Shown here one piece after another: positions 24,073 to 35,199 of a stretch of 64,000 nucleotides of DNA. The notes beneath the pieces are model-generated. The model was not told the DNA's origin, did not search any database, and was given only the letters and a program-made list of their open reading frames with translations. The translations under genes and the position numbers were made by a program. Origin of the DNA: Guadua angustifolia (Eukaryota > Streptophyta > Magnoliopsida > Poales > Poaceae); assembly GCA_036346375.1 (NCBI GenBank), contig CM070517.1, forward strand, positions 13,557,161 to 13,621,160, in the 5' to 3' direction. Position 1 is the stretch's first letter. Every line of letters begins with the position of its first letter.

Positions 24073-24496
24073 TCACAGAGCAATAGCATCGGCCAACCCT
24101 ACAATCATCACAGAGCAATAGCATCGGCCAACCCTACAATCATCACAGAGCAACATCACAGAGCAATAACATCGAGAACCCAAGAATCATCGATTGTCAA
24201 TGCATGTTAGTCTACCAACTTAAGGCCTTATTTACAGAACAATTGCCAATATCATCGAGAACCCTAGAATCATCACAGAGCAATAGCATCGGCCAACCCT
24301 AGAATCATCACAGAGCAACATCATAGAGCAATAACATCGAGAACCCTAGAATCATCACAGAGCAATAGCATCGGCCAACCCTAGAATCATCATAGAGCAA
24401 GGCATCGGCCAACCGTATAATCATCATAGAGCAATCATCACAGAGCAACATCACAGAGCAATAACATCGAGAACCCTAGAATCATCACAGAGCAAC
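24073..24496. repeat. Minisatellite in CACTA leader
   Basis: Tandem, partly scrambled copies of ATCATCACAGAGCAATAGC followed by ATCGGCCAACCCTA, with variants carrying ATCGAGAACCCTAG. About ten units, with one unrelated piece at about 24195-24245. It lies just downstream of the GC-rich leader on the minus strand. Confidence 0.85.
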
Positions 24497-24712
24497 ATTA
24501 CCGGCACGGGGAGGGGTCGAAGGAGGGAGGAGGCACCGCAGGGAGGGCCGGCGCGGGGAGAGTCGACGTCGGGGGGAAGCGCCGCAGGGGAGGCGTCGCC
24601 GCACGGAGGGCCGGCGTGGGGAGAGTCGACGGCGGCTTGGGCGCAGAGAAGAACTCCAAACAAATTGCGAAATGGCTAAGTGCGGGAAATGGCTAAGTGC
24701 GGGAGTGAAAAC

Positions 24713-24722
24713 GTATATATAG
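24713..24722 (-). promoter_or_regulatory. TATA box of CACTA element 1 ORF2
   Basis: CTATATATAC on the minus strand is followed by a GC-rich leader (24660-24500) and preceded by the subterminal repeats. The same layout recurs at about 29228 and 37975. Confidence 0.55.
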
Positions 24723-24930
24723 GGAGGATTATTACTGCCGGTTCAAATAAGTGAACCGGTAGTGATATATTATCTCTGCCGACTTGTTATAGAACCGGCA
24801 GCGGCAGTGATAATGTATTTTTAGTGCTGGGCGTTTATGACCCAACAGTGATATGTAAATATTACTGCCGGTCATTTATGAACTGGCAGTGATGTTGTAA
24901 TAGTAGTGCCCGTGATGTTCCATTGTAGTG

Positions 24931-25250
24931 CGTGTGATATATATCTATTATCGCGGCTGCGCATTATGACGTGCATCGATGTGTTCTATTAGTGTCTGTT
25001 CTCGTTTGTCAACTGGCACTGATGTTCCTTGTCTGCTGTGGTAGAAGTGGCGCGGTGGCAAATGCTGCCATGGCAAGGACTTACTGCCGCGGCAAGGAAA
25101 ATTGGCACACCTGTTTTATCTCAACCAAATACAAACGTTGGAATTTCTTTAGCCCAACCAAATAAGAGCTATTTAGGGCTTCATACAAATTGCTAATTTA
25201 TTTGTAAAAAAACCCCAAATATAAACATTGGAATTTTCCTTTTTTGTTTT
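24931..25250. other. Unassigned spacer between two CACTA elements
   Basis: No gene or transposon end recognised. Mixed composition with GC-richer DNA at 25050-25100 and CAACCAAATA repeats at 25125-25165. It could be an old insertion site or a MITE remnant. Confidence 0.4.
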
Positions 25251-25459
25251 ATTTAAAATTTCAGTTAATTAGGAATAATCAATAAAAACTTGCTCTTACT
25301 ATCTCATCTTCATCCATTGGACATTTACTATTTCTGATTGACTATAATAATCAATACTCCATAAATTTCAAAATGAAGCATGTCCTTCGCATGCAATGTT
25401 TATATCACAAATTGAAGCTTGACCTTCATACAAAATAAAGCATATCCTTAATTACACAA

Positions 25460-28400
25460 CTAAGTTACAATCCGACATTCGTTATGATCGCGGCGTATGT
25501 ATGTAGCTTCCTCTATGTCTTCCATGAGACCTAGGTCGATGTTCTCACCGAAAGGAGGAAGCTCATCAAACCGGTTATAGTCTTCCTCGTCGACTACATT
25601 CTCAACTCCCACAATCCTTCTTTTGATTGAAGAACCACGTATGCTCCTTGTCACCGGATCCTCACAAAGAAAATTTGTGTAACGGCATTAGCAAGTACAA
25701 ATGGTTCTTCTTTGTATCCGACGTGTTTGAAGTCCACGGTAGTGATACCGCATTTGTCGATGTTCACGCCCTAGGAGCCCCGACCCACGGGCACCGAAAG
25801 AGGGGACCTTCAAAGGCCCATAGTCAAGCTCCCAAATCTCTTCTATGAATCAGAGTACGCCTCGCATATTGCCATTGTCATATAAGCATCTATACGCACT
25901 CCCATGCTTTTGGTTGGTGCTCTTGTTATCTTGTGCTCTCGTGATAAAATGTATACCCATTGATGTCGATCCTTCAAATGTCAAAATTGTATATGATGGT
26001 CCCTTAGCCATTGCTTCTCAATTGAGCGCACTGCTTATGTGATGCATCATGTATCTAAGCAACCAATCTCCAAAGTTATCTCTCGTGTTTCTCGCGATCC
26101 AAACCTCGACTTACATGGGTTTTGTCTTCGTAGCATGTTCTTGTGCATGTCGACATACGGGCCGCCATAACCGATTGGTGCAGAATCAGAAAATGTGCTT
26201 ATGTGAATGAAGCACGATCATTTGTACAGATCGATTTCACCTAGTGTCCCTTTCCTTGTAGCCTCCCTTCATGGCGAGATACGGCACACCAATCGGTTTG
26301 AGATCCATGTAATCGATGCGTAACTCGATGACCTCCTCGCCCCAACCTTCGCAATGCACCCTTCCTACGATGTCGACATTTAACATATCTCTTCACAACC
26401 CCATGAACCTCTCGAAGGGTACATCCGATGTAGAAACACAGGCCAAGAAACTCAGATTCTTTCACAATATGAACAATGAGATGGACCATAATATCGAAGA
26501 AGGATGGAGGGAAGCACATCTCAAGCCGGCATAGAGTGTGGATCACGCCTTGTCGCAGCTTATCCAGCTTCAACGGGTCGATGACCTTCGTGAAATCGCT
26601 GAAGAATGAACACAACTTTATAATTGGGTCTCGTGACTTTCTCTAGCGTAACACCCCTAATTGCTACAGAAGCATCTTTGTCATCATCACGCGGCAATCA
26701 TGAGACTTCATACCAACTAATTTCAAGTCTTTCATTGAGACTAGCCTCTTTAGGTTGGCGTAATAACCGGACGGAACTTTGATTCCGTGCAAGCACTCAC
26801 ACACGCTTAATTTTCTCAATCTTGCTTAAAGTTTAGCAAGTCATGGAAGGTACTTTTTTCTTGACCCAGATCTTCATGATGCAGCTCCTTCCCGAAGTTT
26901 CATATCTTTCAGTCCATCCGTGCCTTGAGTGTATCTATTGTTTTGCCTGTATATCTAGTAAAATACCAAGCAAGTCGTCACACACGTTCTTCTCTATATG
27001 CATGACATCGATAGCATGTCGAACATCCGTGTGCCGCCAATAAGGTAGGTCCATAAATACTAATCTCTTTTTCCACAAAGGAGTCAGATCACCGAACTCG
27101 GATCGATGTACTTCCTCCCCTTTCCATGGATAATTTTAATATCCTTTACTACCGCAAATATCTCTTTTCCGCTATGATGTTTCGAGTCAAGGTTGCTCCT
27201 TTGTACCGTCAAAAGCTCTCTTGTTGTTGCAATACGGTGGTCCTTGCGGCGAACCTACGATGCCGCATGTAACACATTTTTCGACAAGATTTCAGCCACC
27301 GGCCCCTCAGATCACCCATGCAATGCACGATCCATTGAATCCTTTTATAGTCCGCCCAAAGATTGCCAAGAGCAGGGTAATCATTGATGGTTACGAACAA
27401 CAACGCCTGTAGCATGAAGTTCTCTCTTAGACTCATCCCATACCAGACACCGCCGCTCCACAATACCGTAAGATCTTCAATCGCTGGTTTGAGGAACACA
27501 TCAATATCGCTTGCCGTTGCCTCGCCCTTGGATCAAGAACGCATCATAATGTACTTCCGCTTCATGCAAAGCCAAGGAGGAAGGTTGTACATACATAAAG
27601 TCACCGGCCAAGTGCTATGACGACTACTCATGTTGCCGAAAGGGTTCATCCCATCCGTACTGAGTCCGAACCTTATATTCCTCATATCATATGCAAAGTG
27701 TTTCTTGTATTTTCTATCGATATTCCTCCACTGCACGGAGTCAGCAGGGTGTCTAAGCATTCCATCCTTTTTACGCTCCTCGACATGCCATCGCAGCAAT
27801 TGAGCATGCCTTTTGTTCGCAAACAGACGCTTCAGACGGGGGATTATAGGGAAATACCATACCACCTTGGTCGGAGGTCTTTTCTTCTTACATCGCCTCG
27901 ATATCGCTATCGCCGCTTATACCGAGATGCCTTGCAAATGGGACATGCATCCAAATTTGCAAACTCATTGCGATACAATATGCAATCGCTTGGACATGCG
28001 TATTTTCGCACTTCCATTCCAACGGCAAACAACTCGCTTGGCTCGGCACGTGGTTGTTGGCAACACGCTACCCTCCGAAGGACATCTCAAGAAACCTAAC
28101 AACTCTGCGGAAACTCTTGTCGGACCAACCATTGCTTGCCTTCAACCGCAGCAGCAGAAGCACAACATGCGCTTTTTGAACTCCTCTTGCGTACTGGTAC
28201 AAGGGTGTTGTAGAATCCTCTACCATACGCCAAACTTCAAAATCCCTTTCACTCGTGAGGTCCTCCTCCCCATCATGCAACATCCGTTCTAGATCATCTT
28301 CATGGTTATCGATGAATGTCTCTTCGTGGGTGTCGACAAACGATTTTCCACCGCGTCAAGTCGTTGTCTTCATCATCATCAATCGATGCCCTTCACGCAC

Positions 28401-28640
28401 AATCTCATCTTCACCATACTCGGTCCAACAGTATAGGCGCTTGAAACCCTTCAAGCAAGTGTGCACGGATCGCCTCAAGGTTTGAAAATTGCTTCATTCT
28501 TGCAATCGATGGACGGCAACAAATATAGTCCATCGCCTTATTTGACTTGTACGCCAGAGTCGCCGCTTAGAAAACTAGTCACACCGTTAAAGTACTCTCT
28601 ATCGCGACGGTCCGCTTCATACATCCATCTTCGATCCATC
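25460..28640 (-). pseudogene. CACTA TNP2 transposase, decayed
   Basis: Catalytic transposase of the CACTA class, minus strand. In order: transposase-associated N-terminal domain (28640-28480; RRWMYEADRRDREYF); MLHDGEEDL...ASNGWSDKSF (28283-28090); conserved C/H-rich block (about 28040-27880); TNP2 core RFGLSTDGMNPFGNM (about 27690-27640) with YNLPPW (27580); LLFVTINDYPALGNL and CYMRHRRF (27410-27230); DUF4218 (26615-26450; LCRLEMCFPPSFFDIMVHL); and the C-terminal tail RRIVGVENVVDEEDY (25630-25580). At least six frame breaks separate these pieces. ORFs of 160 aa on the + strand (27617-28292) are antisense to it. Confidence 0.85.
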
Positions 28641-28679
28641 TACAAATATTTACAACAAATAAAATCTCAGTAAATCAAT

Positions 28680-29110
28680 AAGTGCTCACAAATTGTTTTA
28701 TACATTTAATTTGTTATGTAGTGCTAATTAATGTAGAAATTTTCATTACTTATAAATCTATATCCAAATCTCGATTGTAAAATCAATTAAATAATTGCTA
28801 TTAGTTATATATAATGGTCCGCCTAGCAAATTTACATTACTTACGTATATTAAATTAACATACACCTAAATAAAGAAACAATTTTAAGTATTTAGATTAA
28901 ACAATAGTTAATTATGAAGTGCTACCACATTTAAATTCAATCAATTTATTAAATGCAATCACTATACATATAATAGTTGGTAATTTCAAATCTAAACTCC
29001 AGACACAAATCTAATTGTGTTGACTAGGCAATCAATAATTCGATCACAACCTACAACAATATAGAACGAATATCCAACTAAACAAGATATCTAACCTTAG
29101 ATAAGAAGTT
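28680..29110. other. AT-rich leader/intron region of CACTA element 2
   Basis: AT-rich, gene-free sequence between the TNP2 start and its promoter. Nothing else was recognised. Confidence 0.5.
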
Positions 29111-29224
29111 AGAAATGACAAATTACACCAAATTTGAGAGCAAAAATTCACCCCCTCTCCACCCCAATCGAGCAAGAACAGAGCTCCTCTCTGTTTTGGA
29201 CATCTTGGGGAAGGGAGCCAGGGT

Positions 29225-29236
29225 ATATATAGTGCC
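29225..29236 (-). promoter_or_regulatory. TATA box of TNP2 in CACTA element 2
   Basis: ACTATATATACC on the minus strand sits between the subterminal repeats and the leader. Confidence 0.5.
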
Positions 29237-29237
29237 A

Positions 29238-29582
29238 TATTATCACTGCCGGTTCATTCTCTCGAACCGCGAAGAATATATCACCGCGGTTCTATCTCAA
29301 AACCAAAGAAGTGATATGGCTGCTTTTTCCCGCGCAATTCACTTTATCACTGCCGGTTACACTGTTGAACCGACACTAATACTTTCACTGCCGGTTCTCT
29401 ATCTAAAACCGGCAGTGATATTGAGCCGTTTCCTGCCCAAATGATTTAGCAGTGCCAGTTATACATATACTGTTCCAATCACTGCCGGTTGAAATTAGAA
29501 CCGGTAGTGATAATATTATCACTGCCGGCTTGCGCCTAACCGACAATGATGGGGCATCGCGGATGAAGCAGTCTGTAGTAGT
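29238..29582. repeat. Subterminal repeats and right terminus of CACTA element 2
   Basis: Direct and inverted copies of ATCACTGCCGGTT (for example at 29246, 29344, 29386, 29480, 29518), then the terminus CTGTAGTAGTG ending at 29582. A short AT-rich spacer (29583-29727) without a gene follows. Confidence 0.75.
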
Positions 29583-31877
29583 GGTTAAGTATGTTTGTGT
29601 TGTATATTGTCACCGAATGTGATATATGTATTGTAATTAACGTGTTTGTATTCTGTGAATATGATATGTGCATTCTGTGTTCTATACTACGAATGTGATA
29701 TATATGTGCATACTGTTAATATGTACTTGTAATATTGCGAAATCTCGCCCCGAATTTTTGTGCCTTCAGTCGGGTGAGTCAGGCCGTCTGGCGAGTAGCC
29801 TTAGGGGTATTTGGTCTCATGAAGGGTTAGGGTTAAAGAATTTAGATGTGGAGGGTCTTCTTGGAATTCTCCTCCCACTTGTTTTTTTTTTCCCACCTAA
29901 CCCCATCCGCTTCTTCATTTGTGTGGCTATTGTTTCTCCTTGCCAAAAATATCTCTTCCTCGGCCAAATCCGACCATCCAGTCTTGGCGCGCCCTGCCGT
30001 TCTCCCTCGTCGAAAGCAGCTCGGTACTGCGCCGCTGCTTCCCCCTCGGCGAAAGCGGCTCGGCCGGCGCCCAGCCGTGTCCCTGCCGTCATTGCCTCCT
30101 TTCCCCTTCCCCGTCGCTTCTCCTCCCCTATTGGCAGCTATGGCGGCAGCGGACCCGGCGATTCTTGGCGGAGTAATGGCGGGCGGTGGTGTCTCCTCCG
30201 GCCCCGACGTTGGCGGCTCTTCCTCTCTGTCGGCACCCTCCAAAGAAGAAATAAGCAGAATACCAAGACCAGCTCCTCCCTCCTTCCTCCATGGAAGTAG
30301 CTTTGAGGTATAAATTTGGGAGGGATTTAACTTGCCCATATGGTGTTTGATGAAATGTCTAGCTAGGGTTTCATGGGAATGATTTGATTTTTGCATGCTG
30401 GTGCTGTGTCCCAGTGATTCATGTGTGCATGATTAGGTGCTGAGGTTTTGATCCTTAGGCTTGATTACCGGAAATGGATTCTTTAGTGGTTTGGGTGTAC
30501 TGATGTTTGCCGAAGAGAGAGTATATGTATATCGATTTATTTATATTTTGATGGTTTAGTGATATGAGATCTGGAGAACTGTCTTTTTGTGCCTTGATAT
30601 TATGATTAATACTTATGCACGTGATGCTTGTATAGATGTGTAGACATGGTTATAGATTCCATTATGTGATTCATATCCAAATTTGGCCGCAGGCAGATGG
30701 TTACTCATCATTAGATTGCATATGCTTTTACTCATAACTCTTGTGTGTTGTGGTTTAGCAAAAGTCTTTTATTACTGCTAGCGATCCTACTCTTTGCTCA
30801 CTGTTTTAATGTTTCGTGCTCATGGAAACACTAGTAATGAGGTGCAGTGGAAATGGTCCTATGTTAGGCTTGTATGCGTAGTTTAAAGTGTATGGGTAAG
30901 ACACATAAAAGGTTTAAGGTTTACTTATACCTTAATATTATGTTAATTGTGATCACTCCCGGATTAAGCATGGCACTATCTGCTTCTGTTGTATGTTACT
31001 CTTGTAACTATTAAAAAATGGGAATTGTTTACCAGTGTAGTGATTACATGACTAAAGCTGAGTTGAGAACAGGTCATGCTGTTATTTCAGACTTTTAGGA
31101 TTCCATAAGCACCATAATATGCTTGTCATTGCATTACTCAAGTAAATCTGCTACTAGACCTCTAGTTTCTAACCAAGGTTTAGGTATAGCTTGCAATGTG
31201 AATGTCATGAATAACTAGCAGTGTATGTTATTAGATTAGTCTTCAGTCTTTACTCATAATAGATTCCCAAGTTGTTTGAAATGTTGATTATATATATATT
31301 GCCTTCTTAGGGTTGTGGTGAGGTGTGCTTCAACTAATGCATGGAGATGCTATTTCCTATTCCTTATCTAAGTTGCAAATTTTGTTTTAGTTGGGTTATT
31401 CGTTGGCTATCATGTAGATTATATTTATCTGAACCAATTTAAAAGAGGAGCTGTCGTGGTTGTAGTTTGGGGGCGTAAAGCATTATTGAAAGGGTATAGG
31501 TTGTAAAACGTTTTGCGTCGGTTGTTTCGTGGAGTAGTTTCGGAGTGGCATAGTATCTTCGCCACGCCACTCCGCTCCTTCCTAGAAAAAAGGCAAGTAC
31601 ATCGAGTTGTGTGCCTTATTGAGTTGTTCGTTGTTATTTATCTGTTCATGGCTAATCTCTACTGATTGTGGCAAGTATGAGTTATATTGGTGGTCGCCCT
31701 CCGAGGACGTGATTAGCTATTGGTTTTCAACTGGTCATTAGTAAGCCTTAATCTCAAGAAGTTTATCGTACCTTTGTTAACATTGATGTGAGTAGCGAGT
31801 ATGGGGTATGTGGATACTCGTACTTAGTTATGCCCCATCTGGGAAAAAGAATGGAGTGTGTGTGCGAATAGATTAGA

Positions 31878-32030
31878 TGGTTATGAACGTGAGACTTTGG
31901 GCTATGTTTATGTATGTGTGTGGTTATGGTTATGAGTGAGAGAATTTGGGCTATGTTTATGTATGTGTGTGTGGTTATGGTTATGAATGTGAGACTTTGG
32001 GCTATATTTATGTATGTGTGTGGTTATGGT
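31878..32030. repeat. Tandem repeat of about 55 bp, 3 copies
   Basis: The unit contains GGTTATGAATGTGAGACTTT, then GGGCTATGTTTATGTATGTG. It lies inside LTR copy C, upstream of the hairpin block. Confidence 0.8.
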
Positions 32031-32100
32031 ATGTTAGTGCTGGCATTGAATGAAAAAGTTGCATTTCATTCATGAAAATTGCATTTGTGCATTCATAATG

Positions 32101-32275
32101 GAAGGGCGACCCATTCGATCACGGGCCTCTGTGTTCACACGTAGTGAACACGAAAGTCCTACTTCGTAGTCCCATCCATCGAGGTGAATGGGAGCGAGAC
32201 AAGAAGAGTAGGCACCTTCCATCTGGGGGATGGAAGGGACGTGACTTGCACACCGACGGGTGGGCACTCTAAAGA
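32101..32275 (+). other. Family-1 LTR hairpin block, copy C
   Basis: Hairpin I is 32131-32151, arms GTGTTCAC and GTGAACAC, loop ACGTA, perfect. Hairpin II has arms CCCATCCA (32171-32178) and TGAATGGG (32185-32192), one mismatch. Hairpin III has arms CCTTCCAT and ATGGAAGG. Hairpin IV is imperfect. Confidence 0.65.
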
Positions 32276-33246
32276 TTCTGATGACGTGCATGGAAATGAG
32301 CATTCATGTGCATTGCATCTTTAATAATGAGTGTTGTGGTAAATGGTGTGTTATATGGATGTTGATTATGGTAATTGAAGGTTGAGTCGGCCTCAACCCA
32401 AAAAGGAGATTGAATTGAATTTGATGAATTAGCGATTTCTTTTCTTTGCTTGCTAATTATGTTGTATGAATATCGTGGAGCTTAATTTTGAGTTATGACT
32501 TCCAATAAAAGAATTGATGAAATGGTTTGAGTTGCAAAGAAATAGGTGGTTGGGTCGGGAGTCGTTGTGATTTAGACTTTAGTAAAGCTTCTTGAGCGTT
32601 GAATGGTTTCATTATCAAGTTGATGGCTTGTTTACTGTAATTGTTTTGGGTATGGTCAAGATATTACTTTGAATGGGTATAAATGCGTAAATTATGGTTG
32701 TTGTTCCAATTGTATTACTTGCTCTTATGGTCAAGCTCTTGTTTTACTTCTGATAAATTGGAATTCTATTCTCGTGTACTTTGCTGAGTTTGAGCTCACG
32801 CTTGTTATTTAATGTTTGTAGGTGTTTTGAAGCCGGCATGCATGGATGGGGGTAATAGCACAATCACGTTCACATAAACACCGTTCCTTCATAATGATTC
32901 ATAATTCCGATCTTATTAGCTTGTGAAGAATTCTTGTAAAAGGTTGTCTGTGGTTTTGTTTAATGAGTCCTTGTCCTGTAATAATTATGCGGTGGAGTCG
33001 ATTAATTTCTATTGGATGTGTGATTGGTTAACTAAGGACCTGCTAGAATGATATCTTAATTGCAATGTTTTACGTTCACGAGTGGATGTCCTAGTTTTAG
33101 GAGGTGTCTTGCCAAATTTTTTAATAATTTTGGACAACCTCCTAGTAGTTCGCTTGCTTTGCGAATATTTGTTCTTAGCGATTTGTAGTTGTTGATGCTA
33201 GAGGGTGTAACATTCAGGGCACGAGGTGCCGGGGTGTTACAGTACT

Positions 33247-33479
33247 ATTTTAGAGAATATGCAAAAATGGTACACCTTTATGAGGGTCATCACAATCAGT
33301 TCTTTTATGGAACTGATTCTGATAACGACATCGTCAGAATCGGTTCTTGTATGGAACCGATTCTGATGAGGCTCTATCACAATAAGGCCAAAACCGACTA
33401 TGATAACTCCTCCTCATCACTATCTAAATCCTTTGTATCACCACTAGAACCAATTCTGATGTACAATCCTGTAGTAGTG
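33247..33479. mobile_element. Right-end remnant of a CACTA-type element
   Basis: Subterminal repeats GAACCGATTCTGATGA and its inverse (33300-33380, 33447) lead to a terminus CTGTAGTAGTG ending at 33479, reverse complement CACTACTACAG. No coding sequence. The left part is lost or lies beyond LTR copy C. Confidence 0.55.
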
Positions 33480-33992
33480 GAGGTTGAGGTCAGTGAAAGA
33501 GAATTCATTTGGGTAAGGAGTACGGTGGACACAATCCACAGAAATATATATAATAGGGAAGTGTTATCACAGATGGGCTCAGGGAGGAGGCCCGTGGGCT
33601 CAAGGATGGTAGCATCGAGGATAGGCGGCGGGAACGGGTTCAACAAGGAGGCTGAGGTCATCGAAAGAGATTTCGTTTGGGTAAAGAGTACGGCGGACAC
33701 AATCCATAGAATTATATGTAATAGGGAAGTGTTACCACAGACGGTTCGTACAAAGAACCATCTATAATGAGCTAATATCACAGATGGTTCATGGATCAAA
33801 CCATCTATGATACATTATAGATAGTTTGTACCGCGAACCGTCTATGGTATTAGCTCATCACATACGGTTCTTAGCACATCCTTTAACTTTGATGATTGTA
33901 CTAGCAAAATCATCTGTGATTAGTTTTAATACAGATGGTTTTTGAAAAATATATGTAACGTAGCATCTTATATAGGCCTTTATGTAGTAGTG
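33480..33992. mobile_element. Second CACTA-type right end with 90-bp direct repeat
   Basis: The terminus TTTATGTAGTAGTG ends at 33992 (reverse complement CACTACTACATAAA), with subterminal AACCATCTGTGAT-type repeats at 33740-33960. Inside, about 90 bp starting GAGGTTGAGGTCAGTGAAAG (33480-33573) is repeated imperfectly at 33649-33738. An ORF spanning 33189-33767 crosses the LTR boundary and is not a gene. Confidence 0.5.
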
Positions 33993-34189
33993 TCCTCTTG
34001 ACCCAAAAATTAAATCCACCGACGATCGTACCGTTAATAAACCATCAGCATTTTTAGTGAACCGTCATGGGCCGTTAGTAAACAGTCCTAGTCAATAGCT
34101 CGTCTTAAATTCTTGTTGTGTTTAGTCGTATACTCGTCTTATGTTCTTGTTGTTTTTAGAATCACTACTACAGAACCGGCTACCACAAG

Positions 34190-34450
34190 CGCTCAGAATC
34201 CCCTTTAGAAGCGGTTTTATAATCACTTTGTAAATCAAGGTGATACCTGCGGGTATCACAAGCGTTGTTGCTCGAACTGCCAGGCCGTGGCACCGTAAGC
34301 GGTTGGGAAGGTGTCCAGAGGGCCAAGGAGCCGCCACGGGGGACTCCACAAGCGGTTCATATTACAAACCGCCAGGAGAAGGATATCCGAAGCGGTTAGT
34401 CTTACCAACCGCTAGGAGAGCAAGATTCGCAAGCGGTTGGAGTCACCAAC
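34190..34450. repeat. Subterminal repeats of CACTA element 3, left end
   Basis: Repeated CAAGCGGTT...AACCGCCAGGAG units (34330-34450 and degenerate ones before) inside the terminus. Confidence 0.75.
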
Positions 34451-34746
34451 CGCCAGGAGAGAGTTTTCGATTATATGTATTATAGAATATGTTCTTACTG
34501 GTGTTTTTGTATATCGCTTTTGACCATAAAATTAAATATGAGTGGAGGAGTTTTTATGCTAATTAAATATATATTACATATGCATACTCATACACATGTT
34601 CACAAGCTAGCTCAAGACACAAAAAACGAACTTAATAGTGTAAAAATGGACAAGTACATACACGCAACCGACGCTTATAAGTTTGAATGCTGAAAAAATG
34701 ATTATCGAACTCATTTCTTGCATGCGCCACTCTTTATGTCCTTGGT

Positions 34747-35085
34747 CGACATGGATGTCGTTATCGCTCAGCGGTGTTCAACGCAGAAACCTTACGTGGA
34801 ACTCGCCATTTGGAGATACAACCTCGCTGACAAGGAAGCCGATGAGTTGTTCTTGGAGTGCGCAAGACTGTGAGGCGAGCACGTTAACGTGCTCATCGAT
34901 GTTGGGCTAACAATTAATTAAGCGGAAGTATATAAATATCCGATCACATGCAATTAATTAAAATGTAAGTTGTAGCTAACAAATTGACATGCATATACGA
35001 ACCTCGACATAATGTTCCACTCATCGCCATGGATAAAACTTTGAATATAGTGGAACACGAGTAGCCACATAAGTTGTTTCCAAAT
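34747..35085 (-). pseudogene. ULP1 protease 3' remnant in CACTA element 3
   Basis: On the minus strand, GNNLCGY (about 35080-35060) is the catalytic-cysteine motif of C48 proteases. A frameshift directly after it leads to a reading of SFIHGDEWNIMSRF (about 35030-34990). An intron-like AT-rich gap follows, then LQEQLIGFLVSEVVSPNGEF (about 34880-34800), the usual tail of CACTA ULP1 proteins. The catalytic histidine part is not found between here and the Transposase_24 gene. Confidence 0.6.
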
Positions 35086-35199
35086 TGCCCGGCGCTTAAC
35101 CTTCATGGGGAGAAATTTCGAATATCGATGAAGAACCGATATGGCGATGTATATTAATAATAGTTTTTGTAGTACGCACTGAAAGTGCTTACTATGACT

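Larger units (their letters stand above)
20507..24930 (-). mobile_element. CACTA element 1 (ULP1-bearing)
   Basis: The left end CACTACGGAACATG (20507) and the right end, whose reverse complement is CACTACAATGGAACATC (24930), match after a small gap. Subterminal GAACCGGCAGTGATA-type repeats lie inside both ends (20526-20870; 24722-24905). The interior holds a decayed ULP1/ORF2 gene on the minus strand and no TNP2, so the element could not move by itself. No convincing 3-bp target-site duplication is seen (CAC against CGT). Confidence 0.7.
25250..29582 (-). mobile_element. CACTA element 2 (TNP2-bearing), left end not found
   Basis: The right end reads, in reverse complement, CACTACTACAGACTGC at 29582. 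It is preceded by subterminal repeats of GAACCGGCAGTGATA type (29238-29545) and a minus-strand promoter and TNP2 gene. No matching left end occurs near 25250, so the element is probably truncated there. It has the same orientation and repeat motif as element 1, but different terminal bases. Confidence 0.6.
29728..33241 (+). mobile_element. Family-1 solo LTR copy C
   Basis: Starts TGTAATATTGCG at 29728 and ends GCCGGGGTGTTACA at 33241. A perfect 5-bp duplication GTACT flanks it (29723-29727, 33242-33246). It is 3514 bp with no PBS or coding interior. It contains a GC-rich leader (29985-30300), a 3-copy tandem repeat (31878-32030), and the hairpin block (32101-32275). Long ORFs at 29668-30396 on both strands come from the leader. 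Confidence 0.92.

Noticed and set aside
24073..24496. CRISPR-like array
   Set aside because: Short variable units without true spacers; a minisatellite.
27617..28292. ORFs of about 160 codons on the + strand
   Set aside because: They are antisense to the TNP2 segments on the minus strand, which carry recognisable transposase motifs.
29668..30396. ORFs of 155-210 codons on both strands
   Set aside because: They lie in the GC-rich leader of solo LTR C, overlap in several frames, are rich in A, P, R and S and show no domain. GC-rich DNA has few stop codons.
33189..33767. 192-codon ORF
   Set aside because: It starts inside solo LTR C, crosses its end and the target duplication, and runs through a CACTA end. 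It cannot be an old gene.
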